The notes below the pieces were generated by a model. The model ran no database searches. It saw only the letters and a list, made by a program, of their open reading frames with translations, and was not told where the DNA came from. Position numbers and translations under genes: made by a program. This document shows positions 35,692 through 44,729 of a stretch of 64,000 nucleotides of DNA, piece after piece. Every line of letters begins with the position of its first letter. Position 1 is the first letter of the stretch. Origin of the DNA: JAPKZH01 sp963715635 (GTDB taxonomy: Bacteria; Acidobacteriota; Aminicenantia; Aminicenantales; UBA4085). The stretch is taken from assembly GCA_963715635.1 (NCBI GenBank), contig OY970261.1, forward strand, positions 124,001-188,000. The letters are read 5' to 3'.

Positions 35692-35835
35692 TTATTCAAT
35701 TAAAAAAAGCCTCAGCAGGAAGAGGACCAAGACCAGCACGATGCCCGCCTGTTTCCAAAATTTTTTCTCTCGGAATAAATACCAGACCAGGTGGCCCGTC
35801 AAGTACAAAACGATGAGATGATAAATAATGCGCAT
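35692..35835 (-). CDS. 47-aa membrane peptide
   Basis: A short gene sits between the permease and the AstE-like gene. ATG 35835 is four bases past the permease stop, and the TAA at 35694-35692 ends one base before the next ATG, so all three are probably translated in series. The peptide begins MRIIYHLIVLYLTGHLVWYL, has a basic turn (FREKKFWKQ) and a second hydrophobic stretch with LVLVLFLL: one or two membrane helices. Its tight position suggests a small accessory subunit of the permease. Confidence 0.6.
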   Translation of the reverse strand: MRIIYHLIVLYLTGHLVWYLFREKKFWKQAGIVLVLVLFLLRLFLIE

Positions 35836-35839
35836 GGTC

Positions 35840-37108
35840 CTATAGAATCTTATCGAGCAGGGGCGCCAGCAGGAGAACCCCTATGCCCATGGCCAAGATG
35901 AAAAGAGCCGGGATCAGGCAATAGCGCAGGATCCTGATAAACATCTTTTCGCCGACGACCTGAGCGGAGAATCGAGCGGCCATCGCCGCGGGCGGCATCA
36001 GGTCGCCGATGCCGACAATCGCCGAGAGAGCCGAAGAGGTGATCAAGGCGTTCTTTTCGATCAGGGCCAGCAGGAAGGGAACGCCCAGGACTGAGGCTGA
36101 GCCGAAGGCTGAGACACCCCCGAAGAGGGGCAGGCTGACCGCGATCGTCAAATAGAGCAGGACCGGCGGCAGGGACAGGAAGGTGATCACGGCCCAGCCA
36201 CGCGCGCCCGTCAGAGTCATGACCTGAATGAACATGCCCACCCCGGCCAGGATGGACAGGATGGGCATGGCCTCTTCGACGGCCTTTTGGGTCGCCCGGA
36301 GAAAATGAAACCGCCGTCCGCAGACCAGCCCGCTCAAACTTCCGATGAAGAAAATCGCCGGCAGGCCGATGTCCGGCAGGAAGTGGAGATGGATGTTTTG
36401 GAGGACCATCAGGACGAGGATGAGGAGAAGCGGGAGGTAGAGGCGAAAACCATATTTTTCCGATATCGAGGGGGGCAACAGGGCCTTCATCTCTACTTCG
36501 GATACGATCTTGATGTCCTTGAAGCCCAGCCAAAGGGCTGTGATGACCGCCAGCGGGACGGTGATGATGAGGAGCGGCGCCGTCAGCCCGACGTACGGCA
36601 TATCCACGCCGCCGCCCATGATCATGACTAAGATGTTAACGGGAGGTGCGATCATGCCCAGGATGGCGCCCACGGCAATAAAGGCTGCCGTCTTGAGCGG
36701 GGGCAGTCCAAGCTTCATCAAGACCGGAGCGATGATCGGGCCGGTGCTCAGGACGGCCGCCAGCGAAGACCCCGTGATCATGCCGGGGAACATGATGACC
36801 AGCATGACGGTCAGGAGCAGCCAAATTTTTCTTTTATACAAAGCCTTGAGGATAGCGGCGACCAGGCTGTCCAGGATGCCGGACTCCTGAAGAACTTTCA
36901 TGAAGATCATGGCCGAGGCGATGATGAGGATGATATCGAAGAAGCCGGAGGCTCCCTCGACAAGGTGCCTCAGGGCGATGCCCTCGCCGCCGGCGAGTGA
37001 CCCGGCCAGCGCGGACAGGGCTAGGCTGATGCCCATAGGGAGTTTAAGCACGGTGGCCAGCAGGATAAAAACGGCCACCATGAGCAGGAGGATCAGGTAG
37101 TCAGGCAT
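35840..37108 (-). CDS. TRAP/DctM-like large permease subunit
   Basis: The 422-aa product has about 12 membrane segments and DctM-like features: VMLVIMFPGMITGSSLAAVLSTGPII, the AVGAILGMIAPPVNILVMIMGGG re-entrant-loop region and a matching late repeat SALSAIVGIGDLMPPAAMAA. Such permeases work with a periplasmic binding protein and a small membrane subunit. Here neither canonical DctP nor DctQ is present; instead a secreted 187-aa protein precedes and a 47-aa peptide follows. Twelve bases separate it from the upstream gene. Confidence 0.85.
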   Translation of the reverse strand: MPDYLILLLMVAVFILLATVLKLPMGISLALSALAGSLAGGEGIALRHLVEGASGFFDIILIIASAMIFMKVLQESGILDSLVAAILKALYKRKIWLLLTVMLVIMFPGMITGSSLAAVLSTGPIIAPVLMKLGLPPLKTAAFIAVGAILGMIAPPVNILVMIMGGGVDMPYVGLTAPLLIITVPLAVITALWLGFKDIKIVSEVEMKALLPPSISEKYGFRLYLPLLLILVLMVLQNIHLHFLPDIGLPAIFFIGSLSGLVCGRRFHFLRATQKAVEEAMPILSILAGVGMFIQVMTLTGARGWAVITFLSLPPVLLYLTIAVSLPLFGGVSAFGSASVLGVPFLLALIEKNALITSSALSAIVGIGDLMPPAAMAARFSAQVVGEKMFIRILRYCLIPALFILAMGIGVLLLAPLLDKIL

Positions 37109-37120
37109 AAATATTTATTT

Positions 37121-37684
37121 TTATCTAAACGCAGCCTTCAGCGGGGCGACGATGTCCGTGGTTTTTTCAACCTCGATCAGAGGGATGTTTTTCTCTTTGC
37201 AGATTTTGGTAAAAAGGCCGTCTTTGTTACCCGATTTGACGACGATGGCCAACTTGGCGGACGGAAGGTAATCGCCGATCATCTCGTCCGTGAGCTGACC
37301 TCGCCGGGCGTCTCCTCCGAGATGGAGGCAGAGGATCGGGATGTTCCGTTTTTTGGCTTCGGCAAGCAGCTGGGCGATCCTCTCTCTTTCTTTGTTCGTA
37401 TCGAGGCCCGCGGCGCCCAGCCCCTTCAGGCTGGCGCCGAGCACGAGCATAAGAGTTCTATAGTTTTCCAGGTCTTGGCCGACGGCCAGCTTCGATAAAT
37501 CCGCCTTCAGTTCCGCCCGTTTGGCCAGGACCGAAGCCAGCTGGACGTCCGCACTCTGACCCGCCGATGTGATCAAAGCCGGCTGCTCAAAAACGGTTTG
37601 CGGGCTTTGAGCTTGCGGCCAGGCGGCTATGGCCAAGAATGCGAAAGAGGAAAGCCAGACTTTTATTGTTCGCCGACGATTCAT
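37121..37684 (-). CDS. Secreted protein of 187 aa, possible DUF6305-type partner of the permease
   Basis: It has a signal peptide (WLSSFAFLAIAAWPQAQS) and a Rossmann-like alternating mature part: PALITSAGQSADVQLASVLAKRA, YRTLMLVLGASLKGLGAAGLD, then PILCLHLGGDARRG and LAIVVKSGNKDG. No transmembrane helix otherwise. I believe this resembles the uncharacterised family DUF6305, but I cannot verify that here. Its place directly before a DctM-like permease suggests a substrate-binding role, replacing the usual TRAP binding protein. Confidence 0.7.
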   Translation of the reverse strand: MNRRRTIKVWLSSFAFLAIAAWPQAQSPQTVFEQPALITSAGQSADVQLASVLAKRAELKADLSKLAVGQDLENYRTLMLVLGASLKGLGAAGLDTNKERERIAQLLAEAKKRNIPILCLHLGGDARRGQLTDEMIGDYLPSAKLAIVVKSGNKDGLFTKICKEKNIPLIEVEKTTDIVAPLKAAFR

Positions 37685-37743
37685 CTCTATCTCCTCCTGC
37701 CTAAAATTTAGGGATGCGCTCCAAAAGCACGCGTCCCCGATTC

Positions 37744-39459
37744 TTAATATCCGATGCCGACGCCGTCTCGCCTGGAATCCGCACCTCCCTGGATGATTTT
37801 TTTGTCCCGCAGGACCATAATGCCCTGGGCGCCGCCAAAGTATTTATCGTAGTCTTCCTTGATGGTGATCTTGTGGCCCAGCGCTTCAAGCGCTTTGAGA
37901 GTCGCTTCCGGGATACGCGATTCCACCGAAATCGGCCGCGGTCTGCCCGCCGCCGAATCACTGAAGAAGCGCGGCGCCTCGATGGCCTCGTCCAGGGGCA
38001 TCCCGAAGTCGATGATGTTGATGATGATCTGGACGAGCGAAGGGAAAATCCTTGTTCCGCCCGGCGAGCCCAGGGCCAGGAACGGCTTTCCCTTCTTAAA
38101 CATAATCAGCGGGCCCATCGAGCTCGCGGGCCGGCGGCCGGGGTTCGCTGCGTTGGGAGATCGAGGGTCGGTGGAGAAATCGGCCATGTGATCGTTCAAC
38201 AGGAAGCCCGTCCCTTCCGGGATGATGCCCGTCCCGAAGAAGTCATTGATCGATTGGGTCAGGGCGACGATATTGCCGCCTTGATCGATGGCGCAGACCT
38301 GCGTGGTGTTTTCTTTTTTTTCCAGGAGTTCATCAAAACGGACGTAGGGATAATGGCCGGCTGTTTTTTCCGAGAAGATCTTGTTACGCATCTCTCTCGC
38401 ATAATCCTTCGAAAGAAGCTGAGGGACCGGCATCGTCACATAATCCGGGTCGCCGATATAATGTTCTCTGTCGGCAAAAATGAACCTCATGGCCTCGCTC
38501 AGATGGTGGATCGTGGCCACGGAATTATGTCCCCATTCTCTGAGCGGCCAGTCTTCAACAACGTTCAGAAGTTGAATGATGTGGAGTCCGCCCGATGCGG
38601 GGGGTTGGACTGTGTCGATCGTGAAGTCCTTGTAGGTCCCCTCTAGGGGCGGCATTTCTTCCGGCGCGTAGGCCGCCAGGTCTTCCAGCGTCATAATGCC
38701 ATCCTTGGCCCGAACGGCCGCTACGATCTTTTTCGCGATCTCTCCTTTGTAAAATTCCTGGATCCCTTGGGAGCCGATCAGCCTTAGCGTTTTTGCCAGC
38801 TCGGGATTCTTGAAGGTATCTCCCGGTTCATAGGGAACGCCCCCGTTGAGGTAGCAGGTGGTCTCACCCGCGTTTTTCAAGAGCTTTTCATATTCGTCTT
38901 TATTGATTGTGCTGAAGGTCCGGCTGACAGGGAAACCGTTTTCTGCGATCTCGATCGCACTTGCGGCAGCTTGGGACAGGCTTTTTGTCCCGTATTTTTG
39001 AAGGGCATAGTTCCATCCGGCGAGCATCCCCGGGACACCGACGGCCGTGCCGCGTTCGGTCCTCCATTGTTCCTGGGCTTCGCCTTTATCGGCAAACAAA
39101 GTCGGCCCGGCGGCCGCGGGCGCTTTTTCCCGAAAATTCAAGGTTGTCGTTTTTTTTTCTTTGGCGAGATAGATGACCATAAAGCCTCCGCCTCCGATCC
39201 CCGATGCAAAAGGCTCGGCGGCATTCAGGGCGAAGGCCGTGGCCACGGCCGCATCCACGGCATTGCCTCCCTTTTTCAGCATTTCCAATCCGGCCTGGGC
39301 GGCTAGCGGATGGGCAGCAACAACCATGGCTTTTCGCCCCACATAATTAAAAGGCACATGCCTGTCTTGAGGCGGCTCGGGCATGATGACCTTTTGAGGC
39401 CGGCAGGATGCAAGAAAAAACGCCGCAGCGATCATCGCCAGGGCCGCGGCGTGTTTCAC
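37744..39459 (-). CDS. ggt: Gamma-glutamyltranspeptidase, lipoprotein
   Basis: The 571-aa precursor has a lipobox (AFFLASC, C19). GGT motifs are FREKAP (R110, substrate Arg), the ENTTQVCAID cleavage site where T385 becomes the N-terminal nucleophile of the small subunit, RPASSMGPLI, and LGSPGGTRI. It is made as one chain and self-cleaves. GGT releases glutamate from glutathione and gamma-glutamyl peptides in the periplasm. It overlaps scpB by four bases upstream and is followed by genes for a secreted protein, permease, peptide and AstE-like enzyme, consistent with release and uptake of the product. Confidence 0.94.
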   Translation of the reverse strand: MKHAAALAMIAAAFFLASCRPQKVIMPEPPQDRHVPFNYVGRKAMVVAAHPLAAQAGLEMLKKGGNAVDAAVATAFALNAAEPFASGIGGGGFMVIYLAKEKKTTTLNFREKAPAAAGPTLFADKGEAQEQWRTERGTAVGVPGMLAGWNYALQKYGTKSLSQAAASAIEIAENGFPVSRTFSTINKDEYEKLLKNAGETTCYLNGGVPYEPGDTFKNPELAKTLRLIGSQGIQEFYKGEIAKKIVAAVRAKDGIMTLEDLAAYAPEEMPPLEGTYKDFTIDTVQPPASGGLHIIQLLNVVEDWPLREWGHNSVATIHHLSEAMRFIFADREHYIGDPDYVTMPVPQLLSKDYAREMRNKIFSEKTAGHYPYVRFDELLEKKENTTQVCAIDQGGNIVALTQSINDFFGTGIIPEGTGFLLNDHMADFSTDPRSPNAANPGRRPASSMGPLIMFKKGKPFLALGSPGGTRIFPSLVQIIINIIDFGMPLDEAIEAPRFFSDSAAGRPRPISVESRIPEATLKALEALGHKITIKEDYDKYFGGAQGIMVLRDKKIIQGGADSRRDGVGIGY

Positions 39460-39995
39460 GCGTTTTCCTCTTCCATGAGTTTCTTGAGTTCCTCCTCTTT
39501 AGGAAGATCCTCCAGAGAATTCAGCCCGAAATAGACCAAGAATTTGTCCGTCGTCCGGTAGAGCAAGGGCCTGCCGGGCGCTTCTTTCCGGCCTACGATT
39601 TTGATGAGCTTTTTTTCAAGCAGAGAATGCAGGGCATAAGTGGAGTCACAGCCCCGGATCGTCGAAATCTCCGGCAAGGTGACCGGCTGATGGTAGGCGA
39701 TGGCCGACAGGGTCTCGAGCGCCTGGTGGGAAAGCTTGGATTTTCTTTCAATCTGGAGAAGGCGCCGGACATAAGGGTCGAAATCGGGCTTCGTGGAAAA
39801 TACATATCCGCCTGCCGTTTGGACGATGTGGATGGCGCCGCCGCTCGCGGCATAGCCCGCCGCCAGATCCTGGACGGCCCGGACGATGTCCTGCTCCGGG
39901 ACGTCCGGCAGAACTTCCTTCATCTTCTCCATAGTCAAGGGCTCGACCGAAATGAAGATCAGGGATTCGATGATTTCTTTGAGCTTCTCAGTCAT
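39456..39995 (-). CDS. scpB: Segregation and condensation protein B
   Basis: The 179-aa winged-helix protein starts MTEKLKEIIESLIFISVEPL and has LEKKLIKIVGRKEAPGRPLLY and FLVYFGLNSLEDLP. It joins ScpA and Smc in the bacterial condensin complex. It overlaps scpA by eight bases and ggt by four. Confidence 0.95.
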   Translation of the reverse strand: MTEKLKEIIESLIFISVEPLTMEKMKEVLPDVPEQDIVRAVQDLAAGYAASGGAIHIVQTAGGYVFSTKPDFDPYVRRLLQIERKSKLSHQALETLSAIAYHQPVTLPEISTIRGCDSTYALHSLLEKKLIKIVGRKEAPGRPLLYRTTDKFLVYFGLNSLEDLPKEEELKKLMEEENA

Positions 39996-40731
39996 GGGTT
40001 ACCTTCACGTGGGCTTCTTTGCGAAGCCAGACTTTAATTGTGTGGAAGAGCTGTTCCTGAATGGCGGTGACCAGGCGTGCCTTGATCAGCTCCAAAAGGC
40101 AGAAAAAGGCGATCAGCGCCTCTTCCAGCGTTTCCTGATTGTCAAGATACTCCAGGAAATCCAGGTAATGGCGCTCCTTGAGGACACTGACGATTTCGTT
40201 CATCTTCTCGGCCATCGAAACCTCTTTGCCCTTGATGACCTTGAGGTTTTCCTCCTGCCTCCGTTTCATCAAGGTGAAGAACGCCTCGGCCAGGTCGTAC
40301 AGGGAGACTTCGATGAGGTCGAGGTCTCCGTCCGGCAGGGGCGCGGTCAGGGCCGAGCGCTTCCAGACCTGCAGCTGCTCGTCCTCTTTTTCACGCAGGA
40401 CCTGGACGGCCGCCTTGATCGTTTGGTAATCCATGAGCCGGCCGACGAGCTCCCTCCGCGGGTCTTCCTCGGGCTCGAGCACCTGCTCGCGGGGGAGGAG
40501 CATCTGCGACTTGATGTAGATGAGGAGCGCGGCCATGAGCAGGAACTCGGCCTCACGGTCGAGGTTGATCCTGTCCTTGTGGTTCAGATAGTCCAGATAT
40601 TCCCGGGTGATCAGGGCGATGGGGATGTCGTGGATATCGATCTTTTTCTTTTTGATCAGGAAGAGAAGCAGGTCGAGCGGGCCTTCAAATACCTCGAGCC
40701 TGACCTGGTAGCTTTCTTCGGCGTCCATCAA
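39988..40731 (-). CDS. scpA: Segregation and condensation protein A (kleisin)
   Basis: The 247-aa product starts MMDAEESYQVRLEVFEGPLD and carries the kleisin features EGPLDLLLFLIKKKKIDIHDIPI and AALLIYIKSQMLLP. It bridges Smc heads. It overlaps trpS by four bases. Confidence 0.95.
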   Translation of the reverse strand: MMDAEESYQVRLEVFEGPLDLLLFLIKKKKIDIHDIPIALITREYLDYLNHKDRINLDREAEFLLMAALLIYIKSQMLLPREQVLEPEEDPRRELVGRLMDYQTIKAAVQVLREKEDEQLQVWKRSALTAPLPDGDLDLIEVSLYDLAEAFFTLMKRRQEENLKVIKGKEVSMAEKMNEIVSVLKERHYLDFLEYLDNQETLEEALIAFFCLLELIKARLVTAIQEQLFHTIKVWLRKEAHVKVTHD

Positions 40732-41729
40732 AATCCGAGAGCGGCCCTGACCTCATCCATGGTTTGCGCCGCGACACGGCGGGCTTTCCCGTTGCCTTCT
40801 TCGAGAATGTCCCGGATCCGCTGGGGGTTCTTTTCGAATTGCTTGCGTTTTTCCCGGAAGGGCGCGAGCATGGCAATCAGCGTGTCGATGACGACCTTTT
40901 TGCAATCGAGACAGCCGATCCCGGCGGTCCGACAGCCCTGGCCGATCTCGTCCTGCTTGTCTTTGGGCACAAAGGCCTTGTGAAGAGTGAAGACAGGGCA
41001 GTCCTCAGGCTCGCCCGGATCGCTTTTCCTCATGCGGCGCGTATCGGTCACCATCGGGGCGATTTTTTGCCGGATGACCTGGGGCGAATCTTTGAGATAA
41101 ATCGCATTGCCGAAGGATTTGCTCATCTTGCGGCCGTCCGTGCCAGCCAGCCGCGGCACTTCAGTCAGGAGAGTTTGGGGCTCCGGGAAAATCGGGCCGA
41201 AAATCCGGTTGAAGCGCCGGGTTATCTCCCGAGCCAGCTCCACGTGCGGAGCCTGGTCTTCGCCCACGGGGACGATATCGGCTTTATAAATGATGATGTC
41301 GGCCGTCTGGAGCACGGGATAGCCGAGGTAGCCATACGTATTAATGTCTTTATCCTGGAGCTCGGATTGCATTTCCTTGAAGGTCGGAACCCTTTCCAGC
41401 CAGGGCAGCGGCGTGATCATGGACAGCAGGAGATGGAGCTCGGCGTGCTCTTTGACTTCGGACTGGACAAAGATCACGCATTTTTCCGGGTCCAGGCCGA
41501 TGCTGAGCCAGTCGATGGCGACCTCAAATATGTTTTCTTTGATGGCTTTCGACTCCATGTATTCCGAGCTCAAGGCGTGCCACGTGACAATGCTGTAATA
41601 GCATTGGTAGATGTCCTGGAGCCTGAGCCAGTTGCGAAGGGCGCCGGCCAGGTTGCCCAGATGGCAGGGACCCGTGGGACGAAGCCCGCTCAAGACGACT
41701 TTTTTTTGTTCGGTGTTTTGTTTGGTCAT
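40728..41729 (-). CDS. trpS: Tryptophanyl-tRNA synthetase
   Basis: The 333-aa class I synthetase has GLRPTGPCHLGNLAGAL (HIGH-type HLGN) and GRKMSKSFGNAI (KMSKS). It attaches Trp to tRNA-Trp. It overlaps the site-2 protease gene by four bases and scpA by four, so these housekeeping genes are co-translated. Near the middle are DKDINTYGYLGYPVLQTADI and PVGEDQAPHVELAREI, which form the tryptophan and ATP region. Confidence 0.96.
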   Translation of the reverse strand: MTKQNTEQKKVVLSGLRPTGPCHLGNLAGALRNWLRLQDIYQCYYSIVTWHALSSEYMESKAIKENIFEVAIDWLSIGLDPEKCVIFVQSEVKEHAELHLLLSMITPLPWLERVPTFKEMQSELQDKDINTYGYLGYPVLQTADIIIYKADIVPVGEDQAPHVELAREITRRFNRIFGPIFPEPQTLLTEVPRLAGTDGRKMSKSFGNAIYLKDSPQVIRQKIAPMVTDTRRMRKSDPGEPEDCPVFTLHKAFVPKDKQDEIGQGCRTAGIGCLDCKKVVIDTLIAMLAPFREKRKQFEKNPQRIRDILEEGNGKARRVAAQTMDEVRAALGF

Positions 41730-42403
41730 CGGAGAAGAAGGCTGATGAAGACATTGATCATGAAAATAATCATGTCCAGGACGCCCAGATAGATCAAAGC
41801 CACGACGATCAGAAACCCGTAAGGCCGGAGACGATCATACTTTTGCGCGGCCTCATCCGAGAGGAGTCCCATGAGGACTCCGCTCCCGTCCAGGGGCGGC
41901 ACGGGGATCAGGTTAAAAACGGCGAGGTAAATATTGATCAAGATGGCTAGGTACAGAACCATGGCCAAGCCTTCCAGGGGGTAAAAGCCCTGAGGAAGGA
42001 CGGCCCGGGAGAGAGCGCGGCTCTTTAGAAAATAACTTACGCCGGGGCTGGCGAATTTGAGGATGAGGAGAAGGACGAGCGAGACGAACGCCGTCAGCAG
42101 ATTGGATACGGGACCGGCCGCCGAGACGACCAGGTGATCGCGGCGCGGATTTCTAAAGTTATAGGGATTGACCGGAACGGGCTTGGCCCAGCCGAACGCC
42201 GGAAGGCCCAGAAGAACCAGAAAAATGGGAAGGAGAACCGTCCCGACGGGATCGATGTGGACCAGGGGATTGATGCTGACCCGGCCCAAATTGTGAGCCG
42301 TCGGGTCTCCCATTTTGAAGGCGGCCCAGCCGTGAGAAGCCTCGTGAACGGTAATGGCAAATAGGACCACAAAGATCTGGATGACGATGGAGACGATGTT
42401 CAT
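41726..42403 (-). CDS. Site-2 protease family zinc metalloprotease (M50)
   Basis: The 225-aa integral membrane protein has the HExxH active site in VHEASHG (H20, E21, H24) and the NPDG-type third-ligand motif NLIPVPPLDGSGVL (Asp near 174). It is the short form without PDZ domains. Role unknown; such proteases cut membrane proteins. It leads the trpS-scpA-scpB-ggt operon, usual for this family near scpAB. Confidence 0.93.
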   Translation of the reverse strand: MNIVSIVIQIFVVLFAITVHEASHGWAAFKMGDPTAHNLGRVSINPLVHIDPVGTVLLPIFLVLLGLPAFGWAKPVPVNPYNFRNPRRDHLVVSAAGPVSNLLTAFVSLVLLLILKFASPGVSYFLKSRALSRAVLPQGFYPLEGLAMVLYLAILINIYLAVFNLIPVPPLDGSGVLMGLLSDEAAQKYDRLRPYGFLIVVALIYLGVLDMIIFMINVFISLLLR

Positions 42404-42633
42404 TTTTAAACCAGGGGTATTTATAGCATAAGAGAAGAGCTTTGAAAAGGGATGGGCGTCCCACTGGGTTTTTCGCCGACTACTCGAACCCCCTCTGCAG
42501 CGGTGAGCGCATCGGCATAAAAATCACCCCTGTTTCCGTCTAAAAGGGCGATTGCCCTATCTTCTTTTCTCCGTAAAATCAAGTTGAAAACCGTAGAGGT
42601 ATAGATATATCGAATTTAGAGCCTGAGGAAAAA

Positions 42634-44634
42634 ATGATTCCGGAAGAACGACACGAAGAGCAGAGAAGGACGTTAGAAGAGCTGCTGAAATCAGAAGAAA
42701 AATACCGGGCCATTATCTCGGGGGTCGAAGAGGGCATTGTCTACGCCGACCGCGACGGCCGGATCCTCGAGGCCAATGATTTTTTTCTGAACCTCATGAA
42801 GAGGGAAAAACGCGAGGTGATCGGTCATACGCTCTGGGATTTCCATGTCGGTGCGACGGCCGAGAAGCTGAGAGTCGATATCGAAAATTTCCGGCGCACT
42901 CCTCATTCGACCCAGGTGGTCTATCAAAGGAAGTTCTACGGCCGGGATGTTATTTTGCATATGAAACCTGTCTACCGCCGGCAACAGTATGAGGGTGTCC
43001 TCTTGAACATCATCAATGTGACCGAGCTCGTCTCCACCCGGGAACAGGCCCAGGCCGCCAGCAAGGCCAAGAGCGAGTTCCTGGCCCAGATGAGCCATGA
43101 AATTCGAACCCCGATGAACGGCATCTTGGGCATGACCGAGCTGGCCCTTGGCACGAATCTTTCGCTCGAGCAGCGAGTCTATTTAAAAGGCATTAAGTCG
43201 TCGGCCGAATCCCTGATGTCCTTGATTAACGACCTCCTCGATTTTTCCAAGATTGAAGCCAGAAAAATGGAGATGGAGTTGTCGCCGTTCAATCTGGAAA
43301 GTCTCATCTATGAAATCCTTCCCCCGCTGGCCATCCAGGCCATGAAGAAGAAGCTTGAGCTCATTTGCGATATTCCGCCGCAGGTCTGTCGCGCCGTCAT
43401 CGGAGACTCCAAACGTCTGCAGCAGATTCTCATCAACCTCATCGGCAACGCCATCAAGTTCACCGAGAAAGGCGAAGTGGTCATCTGTATTCAAGAGGAA
43501 TCGAAGACAGCGGACCACGTCGTCCTTCATTTTGTGATTGCCGACACCGGAATCGGCATCCCGGAGGAAAAACAAAAAATCATCTTCGGAGCCTTCATCC
43601 AAGCGGAAAGCTATATGACGCGAAAATACGGAGGGACGGGCTTGGGCCTGTCCATCTCCGCCCAGCTCGTCAACCTGCTGGGAGGCAAGATTTGGGTCGA
43701 GAGCATGGTGGGAAAAGGAAGCCGGTTTCATTTTACGGCACGTTTTGGGCTTCAAAAAGACGCCTCGGGGACGCCCGTCAAGCCGGAATGCGTGGATTTT
43801 AAAGGTCTTCCCGTGCTTTTGGTGGATGACCATGCGACGACCAGCCGCTTCCTGAAACGAATGGTGACTTCTTGGAATTTGACGCCCACGGAAACTCACA
43901 CCGCCGAGGATGCCACCGTTCTTTTGGACCGGGCCAGGCAAAAAAAAGGCCCCCCGTTTGCCGTGATTCTGGTGGATGCCAATCTGCCGGGTCAGGACAG
44001 CTTCCTTCTTCTCGATTATCTCAAAGGCGAACCCGGCCTCGCTCGATCCATCATCATGATGTTAAACTCATCCGGCACAGACGGAGATGCGGCCCCCTGG
44101 CGGAAATCCGGGATTTCGACATATCTGAGCAAACCGATCAAACCCTCCGAGCTCCTGGAAAAAATTAAAGAGATGACCGGGATGGTTCCTCAGAAAGTTG
44201 AAGTCGCGGCTCCTCTGGCCAAAGCTCCCGACCAACAGCCGCTTCGGGCGTATCGGGTCCTGATCGCGGAGGACAACGTCGTCAACCAACGGGTGGCGAT
44301 TTATATGCTTGAAAAACAAGGGCACCACGTGTCCTACGTCTCGAACGGAGAGGAAGCATTGGAGTCGATGGAGAAAAACATTTTCGATCTCATATTGATG
44401 GACATCCAAATGCCTTTAATGGATGGTCTCAAGGCCACCCAGATCATTCGGCAAAAAGAGAAAACAACGCGCGGGCATATTCCCATTGTGGCCATGACGG
44501 CCCATGCTATGAAAGGGGACCGGGACCGCTGTCTGGCTGCGGGAATGGACGATTATGTGGCCAAGCCTCTCAACTCCGCTGACCTATCTCAAGCGATCGA
44601 ACGAGCGATGAAGGCCGCGCAAAGAAAAAGATAG
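42634..44634 (+). CDS. Hybrid sensor histidine kinase (PAS-HisKA-HATPase-REC-REC)
   Basis: The 666-aa product lacks membrane segments. A PAS domain lies at about residues 22-135; HisKA contains H155 in SHEIRTPMNGIL; the ATPase domain has IGNAIKFTEKGEVV, DTGIGIPEEKQ and GTGLGLSI. Two receivers follow: the first (about 390-510) with VDDH and VDANLPG, the second (about 545-660) with AEDNVVNQ and the phospho-acceptor in LMDIQMPLMDG. It senses a cytoplasmic signal and may pass the phosphate to an unlinked Hpt protein, as no Hpt domain is present. Confidence 0.94.
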   Translation: MIPEERHEEQRRTLEELLKSEEKYRAIISGVEEGIVYADRDGRILEANDFFLNLMKREKREVIGHTLWDFHVGATAEKLRVDIENFRRTPHSTQVVYQRKFYGRDVILHMKPVYRRQQYEGVLLNIINVTELVSTREQAQAASKAKSEFLAQMSHEIRTPMNGILGMTELALGTNLSLEQRVYLKGIKSSAESLMSLINDLLDFSKIEARKMEMELSPFNLESLIYEILPPLAIQAMKKKLELICDIPPQVCRAVIGDSKRLQQILINLIGNAIKFTEKGEVVICIQEESKTADHVVLHFVIADTGIGIPEEKQKIIFGAFIQAESYMTRKYGGTGLGLSISAQLVNLLGGKIWVESMVGKGSRFHFTARFGLQKDASGTPVKPECVDFKGLPVLLVDDHATTSRFLKRMVTSWNLTPTETHTAEDATVLLDRARQKKGPPFAVILVDANLPGQDSFLLLDYLKGEPGLARSIIMMLNSSGTDGDAAPWRKSGISTYLSKPIKPSELLEKIKEMTGMVPQKVEVAAPLAKAPDQQPLRAYRVLIAEDNVVNQRVAIYMLEKQGHHVSYVSNGEEALESMEKNIFDLILMDIQMPLMDGLKATQIIRQKEKTTRGHIPIVAMTAHAMKGDRDRCLAAGMDDYVAKPLNSADLSQAIERAMKAAQRKR

Positions 44635-44729
44635 ATTTCCAGCCTAAAAAATCTATATAATTCATTCCCGAATTCGTAAAAATATTCCAATAGACAATCC
44701 TGCAATATGGCATCGAGGCGGCCAGGCCA

